DNA from: Stutzerimonas sp. S1
Lineage (GTDB): Bacteria; Pseudomonadota; Gammaproteobacteria; Pseudomonadales; Pseudomonadaceae
Direction of reading: 5' to 3'
Assembly (NCBI RefSeq): GCF_025966695.1
Contig: NZ_JAOEIY010000003.1
Location: 1 to 64,000 of the forward strand
Length of the DNA stretch: 64,000 bases
In this document: piece by piece, positions 21,803-30,480 of the stretch
How positions within the stretch are numbered: the first letter of the stretch is position 1
Layout: every line of letters begins with the position of its first letter
Notes under the pieces: model-generated
The model's database searches: none
The model's input: the letters and a program-made list of their open reading frames with translations, nothing else
Told to the model about the DNA's origin: nothing
Position numbers and translations under genes: made by a program

Positions 21803-23218
21803 TCACAGTGATTCGAGAAAGCGTACCAGCGCCGCGCGCTCGCTCTGGTCGAACGCGAGTACCGCTTGACGCGCCGCCTCCGCTTCGCCGCCATGCCAGA
21901 GCACCGCTTCGAGCAGTGTGCGGGCGCGGCCATCGTGGAGGAAGCGCGCAGTGCCACTGACCGTTTCGGTCAAGCCGATGCCCCACAGGGGCGGCGTGCG
22001 CCATTCGCGACCGCTGGCTTCGAACTCGGGGCGGAGGTCGGCCAGTCCGTCGCCCATGTCGTGCAGCAGCAGATCGGTGTATGGACGGATCGGCTGATTA
22101 GCCTGCTCGGGTTCGGCGGCATCCGCGCGCGTGGTGAACTGCGGCACGTGGCAGCTCTGGCAACCGGCGCGATGGAACAGTGTCTTGCCGGCCAGCACCT
22201 GCGGATCGTCGACGCCGCGCCGTGCCGGAACCCCGAGGTTGCGGGTGTAGAACAGCACCTGAGCGAGAATCTGCTCGCTCACTTCCGGCTCGCCGCCGTT
22301 GGGCAGGGCGCGGCATTCGGTCTGGCTCTCGGTGCAGCTGCTGCCACTGAGCACGTGGGTGGACAGGCCCATGTCGTTGAAAAAGGCATCGGCATTCTGC
22401 TGGTTGAGGTTCGGCTGACCGGCTTTCCAGCCGAAGCGACCGATGACCGTCTCCCGGGTGAGCTGGTCGAAGACGCGATTGGGGCGGCCGGAGATGCCGT
22501 CGCCGTTGCGATCGTCCGGGTCGGCATTGGCCAGTAGTGCCTCCTGCGGGATCGCTTCGAGCAAGCCGAGGCCGATCATCGGCGGTGCGATTCGCAGCGA
22601 GAACTGGGTGTGCGGGTGCATGTCACCGTACGCCAGCTCGCTCAGCTGCAGCTCCGGCTTGCGCAGCTCAACTTCGCTGCCGTCGGCGAAGCGCACGCTA
22701 TGGGTGCTGTAGGTAAGGCGGATGCGCGCTTCGGGCGACACGCCGGGAATGGCCATATCCTGCAACTGGCCGCCGTAGTTGGGCTCCGGGGCGATGCCGC
22801 GTTCGCGGACAACCTCGGCGTGCTCCGGGCCGGCTGGAATCGACAGGCGCACCAGCATCGACACCGCATTGTCGCTGTCACTTTCCGGCGGATGCCCGCG
22901 GCCGTCCTTGATGTGGCAGTTCTGGCAGGCATTGGTGTTAAGCAACGGGCCCAGACCATCGCGTGCCGTAGTGGACGCCGGCGCGATGACCCAAGGGTTG
23001 CGGAAGAAGCTGTTGCCAACGCTGAAATCCAGGCGCCGCATCGGTGGCAGATTCGCCGATGGCAGGGAGAAGGCGTTCTGGTCGAACTTCATGACCGTCG
23101 CGCTGCCGGCAGACAGGGCTTCGCCGGGTTCGGCGTGCTCGAAGCGTGGTGCGTCGTCACAGCCAAGCAGGCCGAGCGTCAGAAGTGCGATGGCGGATAC
23201 ACGAAGGGAAAAGCGCAT
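21803..23218 (-). CDS. Di-haem oxidoreductase family lipoprotein (DUF1111)
   Basis: A 471-residue protein with a lipobox (LGLLGC, Cys20) and two c-type haem sites: CQNCH at 98-102 and CQSCH near 350. Between them is a DPDDRNGDGISG segment that looks like a calcium-binding loop. The family was once called thiol oxidoreductase; it resembles MauG and di-haem peroxidases. It would be anchored on the periplasmic side of a membrane. Its start is 164 bases after the first imelysin gene, and it shares an 11-bp promoter-region motif with that gene, so it may also have its own promoter. Confidence 0.9.
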   Translation of the reverse strand: MRFSLRVSAIALLTLGLLGCDDAPRFEHAEPGEALSAGSATVMKFDQNAFSLPSANLPPMRRLDFSVGNSFFRNPWVIAPASTTARDGLGPLLNTNACQNCHIKDGRGHPPESDSDNAVSMLVRLSIPAGPEHAEVVRERGIAPEPNYGGQLQDMAIPGVSPEARIRLTYSTHSVRFADGSEVELRKPELQLSELAYGDMHPHTQFSLRIAPPMIGLGLLEAIPQEALLANADPDDRNGDGISGRPNRVFDQLTRETVIGRFGWKAGQPNLNQQNADAFFNDMGLSTHVLSGSSCTESQTECRALPNGGEPEVSEQILAQVLFYTRNLGVPARRGVDDPQVLAGKTLFHRAGCQSCHVPQFTTRADAAEPEQANQPIRPYTDLLLHDMGDGLADLRPEFEASGREWRTPPLWGIGLTETVSGTARFLHDGRARTLLEAVLWHGGEAEAARQAVLAFDQSERAALVRFLESL

Positions 23219-23284
23219 TGGCGCTACCTGGGCTGGAAAAAGCAGGGCGCCATCTTACCAGTCCGGGTGAGTCAGAATAAGAGG

Positions 23285-23295
23285 GATTTGCATTT
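23285..23295. promoter_or_regulatory. Shared motif GATTTGCATTT upstream of the di-haem gene
   Basis: The 11-mer occurs 67 bases before the di-haem oxidoreductase start and again upstream of the first imelysin gene. Its reverse complement fits the left half of a Fur-like site weakly (about 8 of 19 positions). It may be a regulator half-site. Confidence 0.35.
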
Positions 23296-23382
23296 AGGGT
23301 GGGGCCGGTTACCGGCGGATGGCCGCAGGCAGCGGCTTGCCGGCGGCGGGCGCGGCACATGGCCGCACCCGCGCAGTTCCGA

Positions 23383-24720
23383 TCAGAACTCGTGATCAGC
23401 AGTGTCAGGGTTCAGGTCGCTGATGCCGAGTGCGGCAGCCGCCTGCTCGATGGAGGCGGTCTGCTTGACCAGCGCAGCGATCGCCGCACGGATCTTCTCC
23501 TGGCCAGCAGTGTTGTCCGCCGCGATCAGCTGGTCGAAGGCTTCGCCGTCGGCGGAGCTCTGCACCAGCACCTGCAGCTTGGCCTCGGTGTTTTCCAGAT
23601 CGGTTTTCAGGGTGCTGTCGACCTGCGGAGCGGCGGCCTCGACCAGCGATGCCAGGCTTGCGCCGGTGAGGGTGCTACCGTCAACACGCTGGTACTCGCC
23701 CAGGTAGATATTGCGGATCCCCTTGGCGTTGTAGAAGTGTGAGTTGTGCGTGTTGTCGCTGAAGCAGTCGTGCTCGTCTTCGGTGGAGTTGGCTTCCAGG
23801 GCGACCTTCATGCGCTCGCCTGCCAGCTCGCCGAGCGAGAGACTGCCCATACCGAACAGCATCTTGCGCACACCGTTTTCCGCCGGTTCGGCTTCCAGAG
23901 TGGCGCGGTAGTTGTCAGCGACACCGGCCTGCCACTGGCCGACCATCTCCTCAAGATCACTCACCAGCAGGTCGGCCGCAGCTTTCAGGTAGGCACGTCG
24001 ACGATCGCAGTTGTCGCCGGTACAGCCTTCGCCCTCGATGAAATCGCTGGCCGGACGCTGGCCGGCGCCCGGGTTGCTGCCGTTCAGGTCCTGGCCCCAG
24101 AGCAGGAATTCGATGGCGTGGTAGCCGGTGGCGACGTTGGCCTCGGAACCGGCCAGCTCGTTCAGACTGGCGAGCTTCTCGCCGGTGATCTCGCCGACAT
24201 CGATCTTGTCTTCGCCAATCTGCACTTCGCGGTTGGCGACGATATTGGCAGTCGCCCCCGGGTTGCCCAGCGCGTGCTGATAGTCGCCCTGGACGTAATC
24301 GATCAGGCCTTCGTCCAGCGGCCAGGCGTTCAACTGGCCTTCCCAGTCATCCACCACGCTGTTGCCGAAACGGAATGCCTCGGTCTGCATGTAGGGCACG
24401 CGCGCCGCCAGCCAGGCGTCCTTGGCTGCCTGCAGGGTTTCATCACTGGGACTGGCGATCAGGGCGTCGATCGCCTGCTGCAGCTTGACGCCGGTCGCGT
24501 GGGCGTCGCTGAACACCGCCAGGGCCAGGTCGGCATAGTGGCTGACTACCGCCTTGGCGGCCTGCTCATCGAGCTTTTTCGTGCTCTCGGCAGGCTGGGC
24601 CTGGGTGGTAGCCTGCGGGGCCGCCGCCTGCTGGGTGGGTTTCTTGTCCTCGCCGCAGCCGGCAATAGAGACGGCAACGGCCAGCAAGGTCGCGGTGGCC
24701 CAGATGGGGGTGCGTAGCAT
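23383..24720 (-). CDS. Imelysin-family iron-regulated lipoprotein
   Basis: The ATG at 24720 (MLRTPIWATATLLAVAVSIAGCGEDKK) is preceded by AGGAT and opens a 445-residue protein with a lipobox (IAGC). The signature GxHxxE is intact as GYHAIEFLLWGQDL, and the DCFSDNTHNSHFYNAKGI segment is typical of the IrpA/imelysin group. Imelysins are linked to periplasmic iron acquisition; P. aeruginosa PA4370 (IcmP) belongs here. It is the first gene of the cluster and has a candidate Fur site about 70 bases upstream. Confidence 0.9.
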   Translation of the reverse strand: MLRTPIWATATLLAVAVSIAGCGEDKKPTQQAAAPQATTQAQPAESTKKLDEQAAKAVVSHYADLALAVFSDAHATGVKLQQAIDALIASPSDETLQAAKDAWLAARVPYMQTEAFRFGNSVVDDWEGQLNAWPLDEGLIDYVQGDYQHALGNPGATANIVANREVQIGEDKIDVGEITGEKLASLNELAGSEANVATGYHAIEFLLWGQDLNGSNPGAGQRPASDFIEGEGCTGDNCDRRRAYLKAAADLLVSDLEEMVGQWQAGVADNYRATLEAEPAENGVRKMLFGMGSLSLGELAGERMKVALEANSTEDEHDCFSDNTHNSHFYNAKGIRNIYLGEYQRVDGSTLTGASLASLVEAAAPQVDSTLKTDLENTEAKLQVLVQSSADGEAFDQLIAADNTAGQEKIRAAIAALVKQTASIEQAAAALGISDLNPDTADHEF

Positions 24721-24791
24721 GAGCGAGATCCTTTTAGCGTTCGAACGATGATCAATCCGGCTGACAGCGACCTGCGGTCGCAGCAGCTGGT

Positions 24792-24814
24792 AATAATGCG
24801 AAAGATTTGCATTT
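24792..24814 (-). promoter_or_regulatory. Candidate Fur box upstream of imelysin gene
   Basis: The reverse complement of 24792-24810 matches 11 of 19 positions of GATAATGATAATCATTATC, a score usual for real but weak Fur sites. Included here is GATTTGCATTT (24804-24814), repeated before the di-haem gene. The site is in the divergent region shared with the LemA gene. Confidence 0.5.
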
Positions 24815-24912
24815 TGTGCAAAGGCAATGCGTGCGCTGCCTCTCTCTCGTGCCTCGGTCATGACGATAGAATGCTGGCACTTTGAAGTGCCGAACATTCC
24901 TGGAGAAACCTG

Positions 24913-25485
24913 ATGAACCTGACGATCGTGGCCCTAGTAGTGGTGGCGTTTCTCGTCGTTGCCTATGCGGTAATCCTCTACAACGGCTTGGTGCGCCTCA
25001 AGCATGGGGTCGGCAAGGCCTGGGCGAACATCGATGTGCTGTTGCGCCAGCGGCACGAGGAGCTGCCCAAGCTGGTGGAGACCTGCAAGCAGTACATGCA
25101 GCACGAGCGCAGCACCCTCGAGCAGGTGATTCGTGCCCGCGGTGCGGTGGCCGATGCGCGTGCACAGGGCGACATCGCTGCGCTCGGCAAGGCGGAGACC
25201 GGCCTGCGCGCAGGGCTCGGACAGTTGTTCGCATTGGCCGAGAACTATCCGCAGCTCAAGGCTGACGAGAGCTTCCGGCATCTGCAACAGCGTATCAGCG
25301 GCCTGGAGAGCGGCATTGCCGACCGTCGCGAGCTGTACAACGAGGCGGTCAATCTGAACAACGTGCGCATCGAGCAGTTCCCCGATGTGCTGCTGGCGCG
25401 CTGGTTCGCGTTTGGTCCGGCCGCGCTGCTGCAGTTCAGCGAAGCGGAAAAAGCCGATGTCGATCTGCGGGCGCTGTTCGGTTAA
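24913..25485 (+). CDS. lemA: LemA family protein
   Basis: A 190-residue protein with one N-terminal membrane helix (about 4-24) and a LemA-type helical domain: YNGLVRLKHGVGKAWANIDVLLRQRHEELPKLVE and YNEAVNLNNVRIEQFPDVLLA. LemA proteins are anchored with the helical domain facing one side of the membrane; their function is unclear, though some lie with proteases or TPM proteins. Here it is followed five bases later by a GIDE/EF-hand protein, so the two probably work together. TGGAGAAACC precedes the ATG. Confidence 0.92.
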   Translation: MNLTIVALVVVAFLVVAYAVILYNGLVRLKHGVGKAWANIDVLLRQRHEELPKLVETCKQYMQHERSTLEQVIRARGAVADARAQGDIAALGKAETGLRAGLGQLFALAENYPQLKADESFRHLQQRISGLESGIADRRELYNEAVNLNNVRIEQFPDVLLARWFAFGPAALLQFSEAEKADVDLRALFG

Positions 25486-25490
25486 TCCGC

Positions 25491-26384
25491 ATGCATCTCG
25501 CTTCGCTGTTCGCCTTGGTCGCCGCCTGTGGTCTTTGCCTGGCGGGCGGTTGGTTGTGCATCAGTCGCTGGTCGCGAATCCGCCACCTGCAGGATACGCC
25601 GACCTCGCGGATCCGCTCGGCGGCCCAGGGTTATGTAGAACTGGTCGGTGTGCTGCGCGAGTTGAGCGCACCGCAACTGGTGGCGCCGCTGACCGGGCAG
25701 AGCTGCCTGTGGTGGCGCTACCGTATCGAGGAATATACGAGCAGTGGCAAGCGGCACAGCTGGCGGGTGATCGAGCGGGGCACCAGTGAGGCGTGGCTGC
25801 GTCTGGCCGATGCCACCGGCGAATGCCTGATCGATCCGCAGGGCGCCGAGGTGCTGCCGGCATTCCGCCGCGTCTGGACCGGCGACCTGCGCCATCCGCG
25901 AGGTTTGCCGGCGCATGGCTGGCTGGGCTGGCTGAACGGGGGCAAGAAGTACCGCTACATCGAGGAACGCTTGCACGAGGGCGAGCCGCTCTATGCGATT
26001 GGTGAGTTCCGTACCGCTGGTGGCGGGCGTCAGGGGCTCGATCTGGCTACGGCGAGAGCCGATGTGATCCGCCAGTGGAAGGGCGAGTTCGCCGGCTTGC
26101 TGCAGCGCTTCGACAGCAACGCTGACGGCCAGCTGGACGAGCAGGAGTGGCGCCGTGTGCAGCTGGCAGCAGAGCTGGAGGCCGAGGACCGTCATCGTGC
26201 TGAGAGCGTCGCGCCCGCCATCAATCATCTGGCACGGCCCAGCGAGTCGAGGCCGTTCCTGCTCTCCAGTCACGGTGAGGAAGTGCTGGCGCGGCGCTTC
26301 TACTGGCAGGCCGCCGCCGGCGCGCTGGCATGCCTGGGCGGGGCGCTCTGGCTGGCAGTGCAGTCTGGTGTGACCGGCTGGTAA
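25491..26384 (+). CDS. GIDE-domain (MULAN-like) membrane protein with EF-hand
   Basis: A 297-residue protein with an N-terminal helix (about 5-25), a GIDE-type domain (about 45-190, with LTGQSCLWWRYRIEEY and RVIERGTSEAWLRLAD), a canonical EF-hand loop at 208-219 (D208, N210, D212, G213, L215, D216, E219) and a C-terminal helix near 272-292. The GIDE domain is the non-RING part of the mitochondrial E3 ligase MUL1; no RING is present, so E3 activity is not expected. The layout suggests a calcium-responsive membrane protein paired with LemA. No function is established. Confidence 0.8.
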   Translation: MHLASLFALVAACGLCLAGGWLCISRWSRIRHLQDTPTSRIRSAAQGYVELVGVLRELSAPQLVAPLTGQSCLWWRYRIEEYTSSGKRHSWRVIERGTSEAWLRLADATGECLIDPQGAEVLPAFRRVWTGDLRHPRGLPAHGWLGWLNGGKKYRYIEERLHEGEPLYAIGEFRTAGGGRQGLDLATARADVIRQWKGEFAGLLQRFDSNADGQLDEQEWRRVQLAAELEAEDRHRAESVAPAINHLARPSESRPFLLSSHGEEVLARRFYWQAAAGALACLGGALWLAVQSGVTGW

Positions 26385-26403
26385 GGTCGTCCGGCCTAGC
26401 TGT

Positions 26404-27090
26404 TCAGCCCTTGAGTTTCTCCGCGATCCAGATGGTATGCCGCGTGCCGCGGTTGCCGTGGGCGAATACCTGCACCTCTTCGGCCTTGAAGCCCGCCTTG
26501 CTCAGCTTTTCCGAGAACCTGCGGTCGGCGCTGGCCGACCACACTGCCAGGACGCCGCGGGGGCGCAATGCGCGAGCGCAAGCGGCGAGGCCTTCTGCCG
26601 AGTAGAGCCAGCTGTTGCTCTTCTGTGTGAGGCCCTCGGGGCCGTTGTCCACGTCCAGCATGATGGCGTCGAATCCTTCTGGTTCGCGCTTTAACACACC
26701 CGCTACGTCTTCATTGAGCACCCGGGCGCGCGGATCTCGCAGTGGATTGCCGGACTTTTCGCCCAGCGCGCCGCGGTTCCACTCGATGACGCCCGGCACC
26801 AGTTCGGCCACCTGCACTTCGGCGTCACTACCCAGATGCCTGAGTGCCGAAGCCAGGGTAAAGCCCATGCCCAGCCCACCGATCAGCACGCGTGGTTGTG
26901 GACGGCAGGCGACCTTGCGGCAGGGGATTTCGGCCAGCGCGTCTTCGGAGCCATGCGTGCGGGTGTTCATCAGCTGGTTGCCGCTGCCACCCTGAATCTT
27001 GATGACGAAGTCGTCGCCGTATGCGAACAGGCACAGGGCACCGCCGTTGTCAGGAATGTCGGCAGTGTCGAGCAATATGAAGCGTTTCAT
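26404..27090 (-). CDS. Spermidine-synthase-like methyltransferase-fold protein
   Basis: The 228-residue protein has a Rossmann-type core: PRVLIGGLGMGFTLASALRHL (motif I), VAELVPGVIEWNR (acidic residue binding the cosubstrate) and DAIMLDVDNGPEG (the position of the catalytic Asp in spermidine synthase). It lacks the N-terminal tetramerisation domain of SpeE and is shorter, so it belongs to the spermidine synthase-like group whose substrates are unknown. It converges on the GIDE gene with a gap of 19 bases. GAAACGC-type signals before the ATG are weak. Confidence 0.78.
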   Translation of the reverse strand: MKRFILLDTADIPDNGGALCLFAYGDDFVIKIQGGSGNQLMNTRTHGSEDALAEIPCRKVACRPQPRVLIGGLGMGFTLASALRHLGSDAEVQVAELVPGVIEWNRGALGEKSGNPLRDPRARVLNEDVAGVLKREPEGFDAIMLDVDNGPEGLTQKSNSWLYSAEGLAACARALRPRGVLAVWSASADRRFSEKLSKAGFKAEEVQVFAHGNRGTRHTIWIAEKLKG

Positions 27091-27149
27091 CAGCGTCTCG
27101 GCGAAGGCCAGTAACTGGCTGTGGAAGAAGGAGAGAGTGAGCTGCGGCG

Positions 27150-29210
27150 TTACAGCAGCTCGGAGTTGAGTGCGCGATCGAAACGCTGGGACTGTTGCAG
27201 CAGGACTGTCATTTCATGGGCGGGCAGCGGCTTGCTGTAGTAGTAGCCTTGCCCTTCCTGACAGCCTTCGGCGATCAGGTAGGCCTCCTGCTCGGGTGTC
27301 TCCACGCCCTCGGCGATTACTCTCATGCCCAGGCTCTTGCCTAGCTGGATGATCGCCCGAACGATGGTGGCGCCTTCGTCCTGCTGGATGTCCTGGACGA
27401 AGCTCTTGTCGATCTTGATCTTGTCCAGTGGCAGGCTCTTGAGATAGCTGAGTGACGAATAACCGGTGCCGAAATCGTCGATGGCGATCAGTGCGCCGGA
27501 CTGGCGCAGGCTGCGCAGGTTGTGCGTGGCTGCCTGGATGTCTTCCATCAGGCCCGTTTCGGTGACTTCCAGCTCCAGGGACTCGGCCGGCAGCTGGTGC
27601 GTCTGCAGCAGCTTGCTGATCATCTGCGGCAGCTCGGCATGATGCAGCTGCACGGTGGATAGATTGACCGCCATGCGCAGGGTGGTGAAGCCCTGCCGGT
27701 GCCAGGTATGTAGTTGACGACAGGCTTGATCGAGGACCCAGGCACCGATCGGGATGATGCTGCCGTTCTGCTCGGCCAGCGGGATGAACAGATCCGGTGG
27801 AACCAGCTTGCCTTGCGGGTGCTTCCAGCGGATCAACGCTTCGACACCGGTAATGCGATTCTGCTGGTAGTCCACCTGTGGCTGGTAGACGAGGTGCAGC
27901 TCACCCTGTTCGAGCGCCTCGCCCAGTTCCTTCTCCAGCTCCCGGCGTGCGCGCATCTCGCTGTCGATGCTGGCCACGTAGAACTGGTAGCGGTTGCGCG
28001 AGCGATTTTTCGCCAGCGTCATGGTCTGCTCGGCTTTCTGCAGCAGCTTCTCGGTGTTCTCACCGTCTTCCGGATACAGCGTGACGCCGATGGTGCCGTG
28101 CAGGCGGATGCGTTGACCATCCACTTCGATAGGGGTTTCCAGCTCGTTCAACAGGGTCTGCGCCAGCTCTGCCGCTTCATAGGGCTGCTCGAAGCCAGCG
28201 AGGACCAGCACGAACTGGTCGCCACCCAGGCGCGCCAGTGCATCCAGGCGACCGCCGAGCGCACGCAGCCGGTCGGCCAGGGCCAGCAGCAGGCGATCGC
28301 CGGTGCGATAGCTGAACTGCTCGTTGATGCCCTTGAAGTCGTCCAGGCCGAGGCAGAGCACCGCGACTCGACGTTGCAGACGGCGCGCTTCCTCGAGAAT
28401 GTGGTCGAGCTGGCGCTGCAGTTGCTGGCGGTTCGGCAGGCCGGTGAGGGTGTCGTACTGGGTCATGCGCTGCAGGCTGCTTTCCGCCTGCTGGCGCAGA
28501 TGCATGTTGTGTTCGATCGAGGCGAGCAGGCCGTTAGCGGTTTCCACCCACAGGCCCAGCTCGTTTCGTTCATGCCCCTTTATCTGCGGCAGCTTGTGCT
28601 CGCCGGGGCGGTCGGGGTTGATGCGCGCCAGGTGGTCGATGAGCTTGGTCAGCGGGCGGGTCAGCAACCACTCGTAGATGAGGAACAGCACCAGGCCGAG
28701 GGTCAGCGCACGCAGGGTGCCGACGACGAAGATCACCACCGAGTCGTTGACGAACTCCTGACCGTAGCGGGCGGTATCGAGGGTGATGCGCAGATCGCCG
28801 TAGTACTCGTTGTACGGCGGTTTGCCGGTCAGCTGAATGGAAAACTGCTGATCCCGCCCGAGGATCGGGTCGGTCAGCCAGCGCGACGGCAACGAGAGGG
28901 GCGGGCGCATCTTCAGTGCCAGCAGTTCTTCACTGGGATGGCCAATCGAGGCTACGCGAATGGACTCGTGCTGAAACAGCCCTTCCATGACCTGGCTGCC
29001 CATCTCCTTGTCGAGGCTATAGATCGCCTGGGTCGAGGGATCGCGCGTCATGCGCAGGATGCGTTGAGCATCATCCTCGATGAGGTGACGGGTCTTGTAG
29101 GCGCCGAAGATGATTTGTGCACAACTGAGCGCCAGGCCTACGGCCAGCGCCGATAGCAAAACTACCCGTAAAAGTTTCCGCGACAGGCTATTGCGCAATT
29201 CCAGCTTCAA
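27150..29210 (-). CDS. bifA: Cyclic-di-GMP phosphodiesterase BifA (GGDQF-EAL)
   Basis: The 686-residue protein matches BifA: two membrane helices (about 13-35 and 160-185) flanking a periplasmic sensor, a HAMP-like linker, a GGDEF domain with the diverged signature GGDQF and an EAL domain with intact EALIRW, NLSTVQL, ETGLME and DDFGTGYSSLSYLKSLPLDKIKID. It should hydrolyse c-di-GMP, favouring swarming over biofilm. The start is set at the TTG at 29210, which has AAGGGA at a seven-base spacing and gives the length and N-terminus (KLELRNSLS) of the P. aeruginosa protein; an upstream ATG at 29249 is in frame. Confidence 0.92.
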   Translation of the reverse strand: MKLELRNSLSRKLLRVVLLSALAVGLALSCAQIIFGAYKTRHLIEDDAQRILRMTRDPSTQAIYSLDKEMGSQVMEGLFQHESIRVASIGHPSEELLALKMRPPLSLPSRWLTDPILGRDQQFSIQLTGKPPYNEYYGDLRITLDTARYGQEFVNDSVVIFVVGTLRALTLGLVLFLIYEWLLTRPLTKLIDHLARINPDRPGEHKLPQIKGHERNELGLWVETANGLLASIEHNMHLRQQAESSLQRMTQYDTLTGLPNRQQLQRQLDHILEEARRLQRRVAVLCLGLDDFKGINEQFSYRTGDRLLLALADRLRALGGRLDALARLGGDQFVLVLAGFEQPYEAAELAQTLLNELETPIEVDGQRIRLHGTIGVTLYPEDGENTEKLLQKAEQTMTLAKNRSRNRYQFYVASIDSEMRARRELEKELGEALEQGELHLVYQPQVDYQQNRITGVEALIRWKHPQGKLVPPDLFIPLAEQNGSIIPIGAWVLDQACRQLHTWHRQGFTTLRMAVNLSTVQLHHAELPQMISKLLQTHQLPAESLELEVTETGLMEDIQAATHNLRSLRQSGALIAIDDFGTGYSSLSYLKSLPLDKIKIDKSFVQDIQQDEGATIVRAIIQLGKSLGMRVIAEGVETPEQEAYLIAEGCQEGQGYYYSKPLPAHEMTVLLQQSQRFDRALNSELL

Positions 29211-29428
29211 GAGGATGTCCCTTTTCCATGCCCGTGCTTCGTTGCGCAAGTATTGATAGTCACGGCGAAATCGTCAAAAAACATAAAGGTACTGGTCACG
29301 CTCTGCCTTACCGCATATCGGGCCTGTGGCTGGTCGATCGGTTGCGCCTCGGTGCTGCGAGCGGGCGGTTGTCCTTGCCCGCGGCTCTGCTGGTTCAGGG
29401 CGACTGCGCTTTTCCGGCGCTTAAACGA

Positions 29429-29460
29429 AAAATGCCCGCAACAGACGATGCGGGCATTTT
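29429..29460. terminator. Bidirectional-type terminator downstream of sodB
   Basis: AAAATGCCCGC (29429-29439) pairs with GCGGGCATTTT (29450-29460). It lies after the sodB stop on the minus strand and before bifA, so it probably ends sodB transcription. Confidence 0.9.
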
Positions 29461-29522
29461 CCAATTGCTAGCTGGTCCGTCAGTCTGCCCGCAAAGCGAG
29501 CGCGACAGTGTAACCAGAATGA

Positions 29523-30104
29523 TCAGCCGGCGAAGTTCTTCGCGACGAAATCCCAGTTGACCAGATTCCAGAACGCTTCGACGAACTTCGGACGAGCGTT
29601 GCGGTAGTCGATGTAGTAGGCGTGCTCCCAGACGTCGCAGGTCAGCAGCGGCTTGTCGCCAGCGGTCATCGGGTTGCCGGCACCGATGGTGCTGGCCAGG
29701 CCGAGGCTGCCGTCGGACTTCTTCACCAGCCACGCCCAGCCGGAGCCGAAGGTGCCGATGGCGGTCTTGGTGAACTCTTCCTTGAACTTGTCGAACGAGC
29801 CGAAGGAGGCGTTGATGGCGTCAGCCAGGGCGCCGCTCGGCTGGCCGCCGGCGTTCGGCGCCAGGCAGTTCCAGAAGAAGGTGTGGTTCCAGACCTGAGC
29901 GGCGTTGTTGAAGATGCCGCCGGAAGAGGTCTTGATGATGCTTTCCAGATCCTTGCCTTCGAACTCGGTGCCCGGGATCAGGTTGTTCAGGTTGGTCACG
30001 TAAGCCGCATGGTGCTTGTCGTGATGGTAGTCGAGGGTCTCGGCGGACATGTGCGGCTCGAGAGCATTCTTTGCATAAGGCAGCGGTGGCAGTTCGAAAG
30101 CCAT
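29523..30104 (-). CDS. sodB: Superoxide dismutase [Fe]
   Basis: A 193-residue Fe/Mn-type SOD. Metal ligands are visible: His in DYHHDKHH, His in WNHTFFW, and Asp and His in [11 protein letters not shown]. The Gln of AAQVWNH and the [19 protein letters not shown] start identify the iron form. It dismutates superoxide in the cytoplasm. AGGAGA at a suitable distance precedes the ATG. Strong codon bias agrees with high expression. Confidence 0.98.
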   Translation of the reverse strand: MAFELPPLPYAKNALEPHMSAETLDYHHDKHHAAYVTNLNNLIPGTEFEGKDLESIIKTSSGGIFNNAAQVWNHTFFWNCLAPNAGGQPSGALADAINASFGSFDKFKEEFTKTAIGTFGSGWAWLVKKSDGSLGLASTIGAGNPMTAGDKPLLTCDVWEHAYYIDYRNARPKFVEAFWNLVNWDFVAKNFAG

Positions 30105-30480
30105 GATGTATCTCCTACTCAGGTGTCGAGGATTTGATGCAGCAAGCGCGGAGGGCGACAGCCGTTATATGGAATGGAGAGGGGCCGCAAGCGAGTTGGC
30201 GTCCTGCTCGTTTCGACTGTTATCCCTTCGCTCACCACGATCTTTGCGTAATCTCTGGCCGTTCACGGTCGGCCGGACAGGCGGGCTGCAACCTCACGCC
30301 CGCGAGCCCCGGATCATAGCACCCGCCCTGCGGCAAAACCACGCGGCAACTGTGTGGGAAAGCCGCTCCCAGGCCCTTCCGGGCGAGTTTTGCAGCTGTA
30401 CGCTGGCGAATGTCACGCCCTGACGTGGACCCCACTTGGGTGTCGATGTTCCTCAGTGCCGGCTAAAGCGTGCGCGCCTG
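30105..30480. other. 376-base intergenic region, no gene found
   Basis: The region upstream of sodB and downstream of the LysE-type exporter gene has only scattered short frames. A small hairpin (GGCCG, 30257-30261, with CGGCC, 30270-30274) is present; nothing else stands out. It must contain the sodB promoter. Confidence 0.6.

Noticed and set aside
27714-29156. 480-codon plus-strand frame opposite bifA
   Set aside because: Antisense to a conserved GGDEF-EAL protein; no independent evidence.
29228-29560. Plus-strand frames between bifA and sodB
   Set aside because: They run through the terminator at 29429-29460 and into antisense sodB; no family resemblance.
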